Of a stretch of 64,000 bases of DNA, positions 53,724 through 64,000 are shown one piece after another; positions within the stretch are counted from its first letter, which is position 1; every line of letters begins with the position of its first letter. The translations under genes and the position numbers were made by a program. Under the pieces are notes generated by a model. The model worked only from the letters and a program-made list of their open reading frames with translations, did no database searches and had not been told where the DNA came from. Origin of the DNA: Sanderia malayensis (Eukaryota > Cnidaria > Scyphozoa > Semaeostomeae > Pelagiidae). Where the stretch lies: NCBI GenBank assembly GCA_013076295.1, contig RQOL01000729.1, positions 3,596,001 to 3,660,000 of the forward strand, written 5' to 3'.

Positions 53724-54001
53724 TACTGGGGGCCGCGGAAGTGCTAATCTCGAATGTCATCTATTAGCTGGCCCATAATAGCGTCTCTTGCTTTCAACGC
53801 GGCTGTGCGAGCTGTGCGTTGTCGCACTACGGGTCGTTCCTTGTGAAGTTCATCGGGCGTGTCATTAGTATTGGCGTGTGCTTCTAATGAATAAAGTTTG
53901 AACGACTGCTGCTCGGCACAGTTTGTCACTGCCAAGAATGAAGGCGGAAACGATGCCGAGTTTCCAGTGATGCTGAGGTTTTTCGGTGTCTGCGATCAAA
54001 A
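53724..54001 (-). pseudogene. BEL 2 pol C-terminal end
   Basis: Frames here (for example 53744-53935, MAVTNCAEQQSFKLYSLEAH to RTARTAALKARDAIMGQLI) are the remains of the DUF5641 region and C-terminal tail. The domain is fragmented by frameshifts near 54002. Confidence 0.55.
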
Positions 54002-55627
54002 CTATGTCACCAACTCCAATGACGTTTTCTGTTGCTTGTTGCTTTCGTTGTTGCCACGAATGTACTTCGCGCAGGAAGGATAGATACTCATGGCAGAAGC
54101 GCTTATTGAAGTGGTTATATAGCTTTGATCGACGAGCTTGGCCTCTTGAATGGCATCACGATCGGCAAACATTGAATCTTGAGATTGTGAGATGACATCA
54201 TTCGAAGGGTGGAGTAGAGCGGTGACGTTATAGCCAAACAACAATTGACTGAGTGTAATCGGTTGTAAATCTTGCAAATTGTCGTTGATGTAGGTCAAAG
54301 GTCCATTGTTCAAGACGGCTTGAATTTCTTTAAGAAGTGTTTGGAGCTCAGAGAACATGACGAAGGAACGACCAAGGACTTTTTTCAGACACGTTTTGGT
54401 TAGACCAATGAGTCTTTCGTACACTCCTCCCAAATGAGGGCTGCGGGCAGGGATGTAGCGGAAGACGATGTGTTGTTGAGCAAAGGTGCGTTGTATGGTT
54501 TCGTCGATAAGGGACAGTAAGGCATGCAGATCTCGCTCAGCACGTTTAAAGGTTTGGGCATTGTCGGATAACACAAGTCGAGGCATTGAGAATATACTGC
54601 AATGGCAACGAAAGGCTTGCAAGAATGATGCAGTAGTAAGATCTTCAACGAGCTCTATGGCTCTTGTAGTCAGGCACGTCAATAGACAAATGTAAACCTT
54701 TTGTGGATGGCCTGAACGATCTTTAACAAGTAGATGGCCAGTGAAATCAATGCCAACATTGGAGAAGGGGAGATTGGCGGTACCGAGACGGAAACTGGGG
54801 AGTGCGGCTGATGTCGGAAGCAAATACGGCTTTCCAGTGACTTTACGGCATGTAACATAGGTGCGGAGTATTTGACGAGTGATTGAGCGAGCAGATGGAA
54901 TCCAGAAACGTTGACGGAGAGCGACAGTTGTACCTCCAACGCCAATGTGATGATTGCGATGCTGGTGGTCTTGAACGATTAGCTTGGTGAGGCGAGATGG
55001 TCGTGATAACAAAATTAAAGACAAATCGACATGGAAGCGTCCTTTTGTACAAATGAGACCATCATTATCGAGGAAGAGATGCAGTTGACATATGATTGGC
55101 GGAATGTGGCTAGTGGAGGGACAGGAATATGATGCGAGATAGTCATAAACTTGCGCATAGTGTAGTTGTTGTTCTTTGCGAAGCCAATCTTTCTCCAAAA
55201 ACTCAAGCTCTGACGTAGTTGGTGGACCTTTTAGTCCCATTCGGTAGCAGAATCGGTGAACGTAGACGGATGAAGACAGAAGGTGCGGGTAGTGATTGAA
55301 GCGATCTAAGTCCATCAAATGACAAATGCTGTTGCGAAAAGAAGTGACTTCATGTTCTGCAACAGCTGTGGCGACGGTGCATGCAGTAGGTTGGGCTTTA
55401 GGCCAACGAGGCCACAATGAATCAATCGGTATCCAGGAAGGGCCATTGGACCACAAAGCAGATGTTTGAAGCGTGTTGGATGAGCAACCACGAGAGACAA
55501 GATCAGCTGGGTTTTCTTGCGAAGGCGTATGGCTCCAGAAGGGAGAATCGAAGAGCTTGTTAATTGCATCGACTTTGTTTTGCACAAACTGTTTCAATTT
55601 ATGACGTGTTTCAATTAACTGTGCCAT
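54002..55627 (-). pseudogene. BEL 2 RNase H end and integrase
   Basis: A 541-residue frame starts with the RNase H tail (HTPSQENPADLVSRGCSSN). The integrase zinc segment shows HRNHHIGVGGTTVALRQRFW and YVTCRKV, so the first of the two Cys is changed to Tyr. The DDE triad is complete: NVGIDFTGHLL, LVLSDNAQTF and HLGGVYERLIGLTK. The frame ends at 54002 before DUF5641. Confidence 0.88.
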
Positions 55628-56786
55628 AATCTTTCTGTAGAATATTTAGTGTCGCAGAGCACAGTTGTGAGCCAAGAAGCATGGCGCTTAACTCTAACTG
55701 GGGATTTGTGAGAGATGTCTTACCACGTGGGGCGAGCTTTGACTTTGATCCAAGGAGAACACATTCAATACCTTGGCTGAGATAAGAGACAGCACCCATG
55801 ACGAGCTTGCTGGCATCGGTAAAGACATGTAAATGAACTGGCAGAGTTGAATCAAAGTTCAGAGAGCGCGAGAATTGCAAACGGGAGGCGGCGGTGAGCT
55901 CTTGTTCAGATTTTTTCCAAGCGTTAGCTTTTATAGAAGAAAGCGGTTGATCCCAGCCGAGTTGTTCATCCCAAAGTTCAGCAATGAAAAGGCGAGCGAG
56001 TATTGTGACGGGAAGAACTAATCCGAGGGGATCGAACAATTGACTGGCGATACTGAGAACCTTGCGTTTGGTTAGAGATGACGTGTCAGAATCAAAATTT
56101 TTCTCTTGAAACATAATATTATCTAAGAGCGTATTCCATTGCAGACCGAGCAAGGAAATTGTATGTGATTGGCTGCCGGCGTTATTGGCGTCAATTACCG
56201 CTTTCAAGGCTGTGGAATTTGTGCACCATTGACGTAATACGAAGTGACAGTCTTGCATGATTTCGCGGGCTTTTTGAAAGTAAGGGACGGCTTCAGCTTC
56301 GGTTTGAACGCCAGATAAGAGGATAACAACGTATAGCCTTTGCGATAAGTCAACAGCAACCATATGTCGATACTGTTGGAAATGCTCGGGTCGATCTGTT
56401 TCTTTTAACTTGATGTTGAGGAACGCACATGGAATATCAGCGACGAAAGCATATCGCGGAATCCGAAAACGTAGAAGTAATTCGACGAAATCAGTGAGGA
56501 GACAGGGCCCTGTATATAAACAATCATTCAGGCTGACGTGGCCAGTATTGGCAGCAAATGCGATGCGAAGAGGTGTTGTTTCCGAATCCTTAAGGACAAA
56601 GAAGTGTGGAACGTAATGGCACTCTGTTTCTGGCCAAGGTTGTTGTAAATTGTGGAATGGTTCTATGTACCCCTTTGCGAGATGTTCTGCAATGACGTTG
56701 CAGTAGGCAGGCATCAGGCCTAATTTGTTAAGATGTGACGTCACTTGTTCCAAGCGTTTTTTACATAAGCCCAAATTAGAGGGCAA
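55611..56786 (-). pseudogene. BEL 2 reverse transcriptase with deleted active site region
   Basis: The frame has ECHYVPHFFVLKDSETTPLRIAF, ADIPCAFLNIKL (first Asp motif) and a jump from LYVVILLSGVQTEAEAVPYF, so the segment with motif B and the catalytic YVDD/YVDN is missing or mangled. After it come VLRQWCTNS, the A17-type SQLFDPLGLVLPVTI and RNase H HVFTDASKLVMGAV and LELSAMLLGSQL. RT activity is not possible. Confidence 0.85.
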
Positions 56787-57540
56787 AGGCGGATGGTCAG
56801 TTTTCTATGGTAGGGGGGCATAATAAGAACCATCTCTGAATTTAATTTGTTGAAGATAGGTGTGAGGAAATTCATTTGACTGTTCAATGTCAGGTGGTTC
56901 AGAAACAAACTGAGAACGGAAGAGTTGTTCAAGTTGAAGAAATAACGAAGAATTGCTGATAAGTGTTTGAAACGAGATGTCAGACTTGTTAATATTATGA
57001 TCTTCAATGATGTTGGCGGGATGAATTTGATTAACAAAAGCTGTCTGGCTGTTTACAGCGATAACAATAGACGGGTTGCTCGTGTTAGTCAACGGACCAG
57101 ATAAAACGTATCCGAATGCCGATTCTTGAATAAGAGGTCGTGCGGAGTGTTGTAAAACATTTCCGAGAAATCGATAAGCAGTATCAGCACCCAACAGAAT
57201 ATCAACAACAAATGAACTGTCTGCAAAGTCATTGGCTGACGGGAAATCGTGAAGTTGATGATGAAGATTTATTTCATTCGTAAGGTTTTGTTGGTTCAAA
57301 GGCTTGACGATGTTGTCAACAATAAGAACATGAATATGTTCAATGCCAGAGGGAGTTTCTAACCCAACGTTTGTGATTCCGTAAGTTCAAAGACAGTACC
57401 ACCAAAACCACACACAGACAATGACTCATACGAAATACGAGATAAATTTAACTCGCGCGCAAAGGCAGTTCGGACGTAGCTACGTTGAGAACCTTCATCG
57501 AAGAAAATTTTGGCTCAGATCTTTTTGTTATCGGAAGTTG
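56741..57540 (-). pseudogene. BEL 2 protease region (frameshifted)
   Basis: The protease loop IFFDEGSQRSYVR (DxGS family form) is read at 57470-57520. The frame 56805-57299 continues with DSSFVVDILLGADTAYRFLG and LIQESAFGYVLSGPL, and a further frame reaches RT at 56786. The DUF1758-type protease would mature the Gag-Pol. At least two frameshifts separate it from gag and RT. Confidence 0.8.
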
Positions 57541-57774
57541 CAACTGCTTTGGCGGTCTTAAGAAGAATTGGTGAGCCCGGAGGACTGTTGACATTCGTAT
57601 ATTCGGAGATTACGGATGCGGTGCTAGACGTAAGTGTTTGCTCTACGACAGTAGGATTATCGACATTGGTCGAAGTAGGAACAGAAGGTGGCGCTATAGA
57701 GGCACAATTGGTGGCAGTATATTGTAACGTTGGAGAATCTTGATTCGAACTAGGCGGGGCTGATTCGTTTCAAA

Positions 57775-59100
57775 CTACGGCCACATGAGAGTGGGCCTGA
57801 GACGGGGGTTGCCTATGCGGATTGTTACTACAAGAAGGATAGGCATTCGAATTGATGTCGTTGTTACGGTGAATTTGAATTCCGTAGATAGCAGTATGAT
57901 GCTTTCCTTTACGCTGGCACATCGGCCTCTCGCACTACATTGAGCGGCACGGTGTCCTGGGTACAAACAGTTTAAACAGAGCTTTTCATTGATAATAGAA
58001 GTTGTTTTATCTGTGGCTGTCTGAGAACATCGTTGGGCGGTATGTGGACCTTTACAAAGCTGACAACGGACTTGGGCTGAGGCAATCATTGTACTCATAG
58101 ACGGGTGTTCATACGTTTCGTACCCAAATGAAGGTTTTGGGCTGGCTGACCGATTACTGTTAGAAGCCTGTGCCTGTTCTTGGCGTGTTATGTAATCTTT
58201 TAGACCGTCAAGAAAACTTGTTATTTTGAATGTTGCATTTTGTCCACAACCGCCTAGCGTACTTAGAAGTTTCACTGGGAGCTTATCTTCGATAATCGGA
58301 ATAATAATTGGGGCGCAAGCCGCTACGTTAATACCCAGAGCTTCTAGCGAACGAATATAACCCATCAGCGAATTATAGAATTGACGTAGGTTTGTAGCCA
58401 CCAGGGTTGTTTTCGGCAATCTTAACAAATGCATTACATGCGCACGAATAATTCTCCTGGGGAGGCCAAAGTTTTCTTGTAATGTCATTTCTAAAATGTC
58501 GTAACTGTGATCGGAAGGCACAAGTCCTTTTACGGTGGCTAATGCTTCTCCCCGCAGTTGTCCCACAAGATACATAAATGTAGCAGATTTCGGTAGATCG
58601 GGAGATTTTCCGACTTGAGATTGAAACCGTTCCCAGAACCCAAACCACTCTTTTATATTGCCGTCGAATGTAGGGAGGTTTAGATCTGGCAATTTTGACC
58701 CTGTAAACATTTGATTATGAGGAGAGGACTGTCTCTGTTGGGATGACAGGGACGCTGTGGCCGGTTTGTCGAATTTAGAGATAATAAACTCAAGTTTACT
58801 GAGCTTACCTTTATTTGCGATGATAACAGAATCACCTTCATCGAAGAATTCATCTTGTTCAGCTTCGTCTTCTATTTCTTCCAGAACAATTTCTTTGATT
58901 TCTTTTTCTAAGTTCTGACTGTCCTGAAACGTATTGGTCAACAATTCGAGGGATGATTTCAGCAAGGAGATTTCTTCGTCTCTCAGAATTTCTTGCGTGA
59001 AAAGAACCAATGCTTCGTTGAAGATTTTTGTAAACGTACGTCGGATTTGTCTTCTCTCTTGTTTGAGTTTCTCAAGAGCGAATTTCGGCATCAGAGGCAT
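57775..59100 (-). CDS. BEL 2 gag
   Basis: An open 441-residue frame starts at ATG 59100 (MPLMPKFALEKLKQERRQIR), 70 bases inside the 5' LTR. The N-terminal 120 residues are a coiled coil (DUF1759-type), then comes the capsid core (LNLPTFDGNIKEWFGFWERF, KFATFMYLVGQLRGEALATV-like) and two zinc knuckles, CQLCKGPHTAQRC and CLNCLYPGHRAAQC. The start of the protease is out of frame after the stop at 57775. This is the longest intact retroelement gag here. Confidence 0.85.
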   Translation of the reverse strand: MPLMPKFALEKLKQERRQIRRTFTKIFNEALVLFTQEILRDEEISLLKSSLELLTNTFQDSQNLEKEIKEIVLEEIEDEAEQDEFFDEGDSVIIANKGKLSKLEFIISKFDKPATASLSSQQRQSSPHNQMFTGSKLPDLNLPTFDGNIKEWFGFWERFQSQVGKSPDLPKSATFMYLVGQLRGEALATVKGLVPSDHSYDILEMTLQENFGLPRRIIRAHVMHLLRLPKTTLVATNLRQFYNSLMGYIRSLEALGINVAACAPIIIPIIEDKLPVKLLSTLGGCGQNATFKITSFLDGLKDYITRQEQAQASNSNRSASPKPSFGYETYEHPSMSTMIASAQVRCQLCKGPHTAQRCSQTATDKTTSIINEKLCLNCLYPGHRAAQCSARGRCASVKESIILLSTEFKFTVTTTSIRMPILLVVTIRIGNPRLRPTLMWP

Positions 59101-59148
59101 GCTTTATGAATGACATCGATACACTAACAGCAATAACTAGCCAACTAG

Positions 59149-59166
59149 ATCCTGGTCACGGCACCA
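59149..59166 (-). promoter_or_regulatory. BEL 2 primer-binding site
   Basis: On the minus strand, three bases inside the LTR, TGGTGCCGTGACCAGG begins with TGG and resembles the TGGTGCCG start common in BEL elements. Confidence 0.75.
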
Positions 59167-59169
59167 ATT

Positions 59170-59369
59170 TGTAGAGAACAAAGCAATAAAGAGGCGACAG
59201 ATCCAAATATATACATAACAATGATAAACGAATAAGTTACTTTTTGAAACGTAGAAAAAGAAGGAATACGAAGAGAATGAAAACGAATGAATGAAAGACT
59301 AATTAACTAAGATTTAAAAGGAGTCTGTTAACGAATAGTCACGTGTATATATGTCACAAGTTCTTAACA
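59170..59369 (-). repeat. BEL 2 5' LTR
   Basis: 200 bases, with the GGTTT target duplication adjacent at 59370-59374. Confidence 0.95.
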
Positions 59370-59374
59370 GGTTT

Positions 59375-59674
59375 GTTATGTTTATAGTTGGTGGAATTTA
59401 AATTCATTTGATTCAATTGAAAGGTTATGGTTGTACGGTAAAGGTAAAAAAAAGCCACACTCCTACCATTTTCCGTTAGTGTGTGGTGTATTGTTAAAGT
59501 TGAAACTTTTGTTTTAGCCTCTTTTTGATCTATTTACGTAATTAGAGAACGACGGTTCCAAATTGTTGCCCGGGAGACTTTCGATGAATTTCTTGGAAAA
59601 TTTTCCGATCGCAGAAAATACTGAGAATTTATGATTTATTTTCTGTGATTTTCATTGCTTGAAGATGCTTTATA
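59375..59674 (-). other. Upstream remainder of the Penelope-like element and unassigned sequence
   Basis: The first 100 bases continue the minus-strand coding style of the Penelope-like RT across the BEL 2 junction. From 59480 on I see nothing recognisable apart from AT-rich sequence, and no second hammerhead motif. Confidence 0.4.
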
Positions 59675-59893
59675 ATGTCAAAACAAGTTGTTATTAGCGA
59701 CAGAAAGAAAGTGTACGTATATTTACTTTGGCAGGAGTCAAAGCTCTCCTATTGAGAGATTGCTAGATGGTGTAAGATCTCCAAGTCTAGCGTAGAGAGT
59801 ATCTGCAAGGAGGGATTGGAAGAGAAAGTCCCTAAGAAAAGGAGTGACAGGCCGGAATTTCTAAGCGGCAGGGACAAAGGTCGCTTCCTTAGT
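59675..59893 (+). pseudogene. Tc1/mariner-type helix-turn-helix fragment
   Basis: From ATG 59675 the frame reads MSKQVVISDRKKVYVYL, then an in-frame TGA and RWCKISKSSVESICKEG with KKRSDRPEFLSGRDKGRFL. This is the ISxxSV..I.KE ... GRP..LS.RD..L pattern of the two N-terminal DNA-binding helices of Tc1/mariner transposases. The catalytic domain is absent and the sequence stops at the Rep relic. Confidence 0.55.
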
Positions 59894-60738
59894 TCGCTGG
59901 GCCGGTAATAGATAAATTACGACCCTTTCCTTGACCCATGGCAAGTAATTTAACAACAGCATCAGCAAATATGCTTCCCTGGATGCTGTTTTTTTAGAAT
60001 TTCCTTTGCACAAACCAACCACTTACCTTGACAGACACACTTGACGTTGTAGGCCCTTTTCAAGAGGTCAATTTTCGACATTGAACGTCTCTCCAACGTT
60101 TGCTGTGCTGTTTCCATTGCCCAGACAGACTGCACAAGCTCACTAATCCATTTCTCGCCTTAGTTCAAGACAAACTCATACAGCCTGCTGTCACCATCTG
60201 TTTTCTTCTTGGCCAGTGCCAGGAAGTGTAACTTGGAGTCAATGCCGTTGGAGATAATCATATCAGAGATTTCCAAATTACCCAACCTGCTGCTCTTCTC
60301 TGTGGTATCCAAACCACAAGCAGATGTCCTGCTTCGCTTCTTCATTGCTGGCAGGGTCTTTCGAGCACCTTTCAAGGTAAGATGACCTTAACTTCTCAGA
60401 ACTTGTCTATCAAGCTTTGTGACATATTCATATGCTGTGCAATAGCCAGGATGTCCTAACAAGTGTACGACAATGTCCTTTGTTTCTTGTAGGTGCTTTT
60501 TTACTTTTGACCAGAGCTGAGATTTGTCCAGCAGGACACACATGTGGAAATGGACACCACCATCCTCATGACTTTCCATGCAGCAAGCCCACTGTAATAT
60601 GATGGCTGTAGTGACTGCATGGAATGCTGCAACAACTGTTTCGGAGAATGACCTCCTGTCATATTTTTCACTAACTGCCTGGTTATAAGTTATTAGGTAA
60701 GCCCTTCTAACATTTTCAACATTTAATGATGATGCCAT
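59894..60738 (-). pseudogene. Rep-like HUH endonuclease with SF3-helicase stub
   Basis: Starting at ATG 60738, the frame shows three rolling-circle Rep motifs: RRAYLITYNQA (motif I, xLTYxQ type), GGVHFHMCVLLD (motif II, HUH) and YEYVTKLD (motif III, YxxK). Stops at 60388-60390 and 60160-60162 interrupt the same frame. A Cys-containing linker (VKCVCQGKWLVCA) and, in another frame, GRNLSITGPAN at 59895-59930, the start of a Walker A loop, follow before the gene is cut. It would nick single-stranded origins and unwind DNA. It resembles CRESS-virus/parvovirus-type Reps and related cnidarian repeats. Confidence 0.65.
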
Positions 60739-61067
60739 TATGATAATAATGTATAAACAACGTAGAAAGGCCAGTGAACATGCAGTTGTGAAAATGATAA
60801 CAGTAAATGATTGTAACCGTCATGTTATGTGCAATAAATTTGAATTTGAAATTGCCTGCTGTTTTACTATTGTTTTCTTATGGTATTGATATTGCCAGGA
60901 TTTCACCCCTTGCTGAGAGACACATTTAAGGACTGGCATGTTTCAAGGACAATGACTGTTGACAGATATGCCACAATTAATCAGATTACATAGTTCAAGT
61001 ATTACTATATCATGCAGGTAATAAATAATATTTTGCTTGCAAAATTTACTCTTTTTCCATGTGACTA
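60739..61067. other. Unassigned stretch upstream of the Rep relic
   Basis: AT-rich with no open frame of interest. It may contain the promoter side of the Rep gene, but no specific element can be shown. Confidence 0.4.
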
Positions 61068-62485
61068 GGATTTTAGCAGGTTTTACACGCATACTTCAAA
61101 TTCGCGAACATGGGTTTTTCAGACACTTTTATAACATTTTCAAACTACCTTTTTTCATAATATGTTCACAATACCTTGTTCTCTTTGCCAAAATCGTTTC
61201 CACAAAAACAAACAATTCGTATCGGACAACACGACCACTTTAGAGCTCCATTTGGGCCAGAAATGGGACAATCACTTGATATGATGTCATGTGTAATACA
61301 TAGCACGTTTTTGACATGCTCGTCCAGATCAGCGCCCTTGAAAACTCTAGAAAACACGAAAACCAGCTTTATAAGTGATGTATTTCAAGAATTTGATAGG
61401 GGACTAAAGTCCTGGGACACCAAGGATTTTAGCAGGTTATACACGCATACTTCAAATTCACGAAAATGGGTTTTTCAGACACTTTTATAACATTTTCAAA
61501 CTCCCTTTTTTCATAATATGTTCACAATACCTTGTTCTCTTTGCCAAAATCGTTTCCACAAAAACAAACAATTCGTATCGGACAACACGACCACTTTAGA
61601 GCTCCATTTGGGCCAGAAATGGGACAATCACTTGATATGATGTCATGTGTAATACATAGCACATTTTTGACATGCTCGTCCAGATCAGCGCCCTTGAAAA
61701 CTCTAGAAAACACGAAAACCAGCTTTATAAGTGATGTATTTCAAGAATTTCATAGGGGACTAAAGTCCTGGGACACCAAGGATTTTAGCAGGTTATACAC
61801 GCATACTTCAAATTCACGAAAATGGGTTTTTCAGACACTTTTATAACATTTTCAAACTCCCTTTTTTCATAATATGTTCACAATACCTTGTTCTCTTTGC
61901 CAAAATCGTTTCCACAAAAAAAACAATTCGTATCGGACAACAGCTTTTTCGACGTCATGTGTAATATATAGAACATTTTTGACATGCTCATCGAGATCAG
62001 CGCTCTTGAAATCCCAGAAAACACGAAAACCAGCTTTATAAGTGATGTGTTTGAAAAATTTGATAAGGGACAAAAGTCCTGGGACACCCAGGATTTTAGC
62101 AGGTTTTTACAGGCATACTTAAAATTCACGAACATGCTTTTTTCAAACACCTTTAAAACATTTTCAGACTCCTTTTTCTCAAAATATGTTCAGAATACTT
62201 TGTTCTCTTTGCCAAAATCGTTTCCACAAAAAAAACAGTTCGTATCGGACAACACGACCACTTTAGAGCTCCATTTGGGCCAGATATGGGGCAATCACTT
62301 GGTATGACGCCATGCATATTTTATAGAACATTTTTGACATGCTCATCGAGATCAGCAGCCCTGAAAACCCCAGAAAACTCGAAAACTAGGTTTATAAGTG
62401 ATGTATTTGAAGAATTTGATACCAGACAATAGGGGACAAAAGTCCTGGGACACCCAGGATTTTAGCAAGTTTTACACGCATATTT
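61068..62485. repeat. Tandem array of a 356-bp satellite, four units
   Basis: Unit starts (AGGATTTTAGCAGGTT) lie at about 61068, 61424, 61780 and 62089, and a fifth partial start at 62455. The first two periods are exactly 356 bases, with near-identical sequence. The third unit has a roughly 45-base deletion replaced by a short run (AGCTTTTTCGACG), and the fourth is more diverged. The open frames of about 104 codons in each unit are a consequence of the repeat. Confidence 0.95.
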
Positions 62486-62703
62486 CATCCCCCTCCCCCC
62501 ATAACAATGTTGTCTGTAAAGGCGATGTTTTTCAATATCGCTGAAATATTTTTTGCCCGACAACAAGAAAGGACTAGTGCACAAGACAACATTGTTTTGG
62601 GGGGAGTGGGGTGTTGCATTCTGCTCACAGAAAACAAAGTGTGCACAAGCACAGCATTATGGGATGCAATTTTCAGGTGTCCAAGGGACTTTTGTCCTCT
62701 ATT
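62423..62703. repeat. Foldback structure with two nested inverted repeats
   Basis: Outer arms: GGGGACAAAAGTCCTGGGAC at about 62432 against GTCCAAGGGACTTTTGTCC near 62677. Inner arms: CCCCATAACAATGTTGTC near 62498 against GACAACATTGTTTTGGGG near 62583. No coding sequence is inside. It resembles a foldback MITE grown from the satellite edge. Confidence 0.75.
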
Positions 62704-62964
62704 GTACATACATACCTACATACCTTCATACATACCTACATACATACCTACATACATACCTACAGACATACCTACATATATACCTACATACATACCTACA
62801 TACATACCTACATACATACCTACATACATACCTACATACATACCTACATACATGCCTACATAAATACCTACATACATACCTGCATACATACATACTTACA
62901 TACCTACCTACATAGCTACATACATACCTACATACCTACATACATACATACATACCCTACAATA
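62700..62964. repeat. CATACCTA microsatellite/minisatellite
   Basis: More than twenty 12-base units of CATACCTACATA with occasional variants. It precedes the Helitron body as in copy B. The long open frames across it (Tyr/Ile/Pro/Thr repeats) are artefacts of the period. Confidence 0.95.
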
Positions 62965-64000
62965 CATACTATGACGTAACATTTCTAAAACATGTAAAGG
63001 TGGGAGGACTAATTTGCCCCCTGGCAAGCGACCGCCCCGCACCCATCCTGCACCCCTGAAAGCCCTTTCTGAATATTGATAATTTCAGTGTAAAGTTGGC
63101 AGGGAAAAATTTGCCACAGAAAAATCAATCCATCCTCAAAAATTGCAACTCCTTCCCCATTAAAAATTATATCAATACGTAGCTCAGGATACAGCGAACA
63201 CGTTCCAAATAGTCTCATCTTTTAAATAAGTGATACGGAATTTGCAGAGAAAATTTAGTGGAAGTGGTTTTACTGAAATTTCGGAGCCGGCAAAAAGCAA
63301 AACCTTTGAACACACTTTAGCAAGCAAAAATAGTATTTAACGTGGCCAATAGTGATCCAGTTGAACTCAAAAAACACCAACATGAAGGTAATATGTTGGT
63401 GAACAATTATCGAAAGTGTTTGGGCAAAAAAATGAATTGTGGCAGGCTAAAATTGAATTTTCGCAAATGCAAAAACAACGTGTGTTGCTTGAAAATTTGC
63501 TCCTTCCCGAGAGAAAGCAAGCAACAATGGCGGTCGCCTACTACAAAAGCTACAACTATCTCATTCAAAAAACAAAACAAAGCCATCACCTATGTTCTCA
63601 ATTGTTTCCTGCAACTCTCCAGGGATCTTTCAAACAATTGACAGCTCTTTACAAAGATAATTCAGCTCGTAAAACATTTTGAAAGGCGTCCACCTCCCTT
63701 TTTGTGTACAAAACAAAAACACATGTCTTCTCCAAAAGTACCTGCTGCCAGCCGAGGGCAAATTTGCATGATAATGAAAAACGTGTCACTGTTCACGTGG
63801 GTCGTGCGAAAAGAGCCAATCAAATTGCAAGAAAAGGCGAAACAGGTCACGTGAAGAGCGAATACTTTGTTCGAAAATGGAGTTCGTGGCGCGAATTTGG
63901 AAGTTTCGCCAGCATAAACCGTCGTTTTTTCGTGATAGCACAATCAGGAGAATAATTAATGGAATACCTCAAAAATTCCTTTAAAATAGGCTTCCAAAAA
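62965..64000 (-). mobile_element. Helitron family 1, copy G (5' end beyond window)
   Basis: The body matches 8836-10030 in copy B in the same orientation, including GTAACATTTCTAAA, GAACACGTT.CAAATAGTCTCATC and ACCTGCTGCC.GCCGAGGGCAAA. It runs off the window. No coding capacity. Confidence 0.8.

Larger units (their letters stand above)
53521..59369 (-). mobile_element. BEL/Pao retrotransposon 2 with perfect target duplication
   Basis: The element is bounded by LTRs of 203 and 200 bases (TGTTAAG..CTCTACA). GGTTT occurs at 53516-53520 and again at 59370-59374, a 5-bp duplication typical of the superfamily. Gag, protease, RT, RNase H and integrase are on the minus strand. LTRs are nearly identical, but pol has internal damage. 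It disrupts a Penelope-like element. Confidence 0.95.

Noticed and set aside
61176..61846. Pairs of identical 104-codon frames
   Set aside because: They arise from the 356-bp satellite period; composition and absence of motifs argue against coding.
62507..62979. Three overlapping long frames rich in Tyr, Pro, Ile, Thr and His
   Set aside because: They are translations of the CATACCTA microsatellite in three frames.
1..64000. tRNA, rRNA or host housekeeping genes
   Set aside because: None was recognised on either strand by eye; a covariance-model search would be needed to exclude short or divergent ones.

Overview
This is a eukaryotic, AT-rich stretch with no conventional host gene that I can defend. 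It is a graveyard of nested mobile elements. The mix points to a marine invertebrate, most likely a cnidarian: DIRS and Penelope-type retroelements, ISL2EU with THAP and YqaJ proteins, BEL/Pao, Ty3/gypsy, TTF-type hAT, Helitrons, a HEEADTR-motif protein remnant and an integrase with a chromodomain. That assignment is inference from repeat content, not from a marker gene. I saw no rRNA, tRNA or CRISPR.

Layout. 1-4.6 kb: a decayed DIRS-like retrotransposon on the minus strand (tyrosine recombinase, RNase H, RT, gag). 4.7-7 kb: a 270-bp direct repeat pair around empty sequence. 7.1-16.6 kb: pieces of a virus-like DNA element (capsid-type proteins and the C-terminal part of a retrovirus-type integrase, all minus strand), cut up by non-autonomous Helitrons and rearranged into a 1.56-kb-arm inverted repeat. 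16.6-22.5 kb: a minus-strand Ty3/gypsy element whose pol is split by a second Helitron family. 22.5-24 kb: a Q-rich minus-strand gene. 24.1-28.3 kb: a hAT transposase pseudogene with an intron. 28.57-28.83 and 35.76-36.05 kb: the two halves of a Fic-domain gene separated by a BEL/Pao element. 36.1-40.25 kb: small basic and helical genes (one Bcl-2-like), split by a 2.9-kb Helitron. 41-51.5 kb: a second Ty3/gypsy element, interrupted in pol by a complete ISL2EU transposon and itself inserted in a Helitron end. 51.6-59.5 kb: a Penelope-like element (hammerhead ribozyme, GIY-YIG, RT) split by a second BEL/Pao element with a perfect 5-bp target duplication. 59.7-60.7 kb: a mariner-type helix-turn-helix scrap and a Rep-like HUH endonuclease/helicase relic. 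61-62.5 kb: a 356-bp satellite. 62.4-64 kb: a foldback structure, a microsatellite and another Helitron copy.

How it fits together. The minus-strand virus-like genes between about 8.2 and 40.25 kb share orientation and style, and may be one degraded Polinton/adintovirus-like insertion that later collected Helitron, gypsy, hAT and BEL insertions. The insertion order can be read in several places because excising the inner element restores the outer sequence. Most coding regions carry stops, frameshifts or lost catalytic residues. The cleanest long reading frame is the YqaJ-type protein of ISL2EU.
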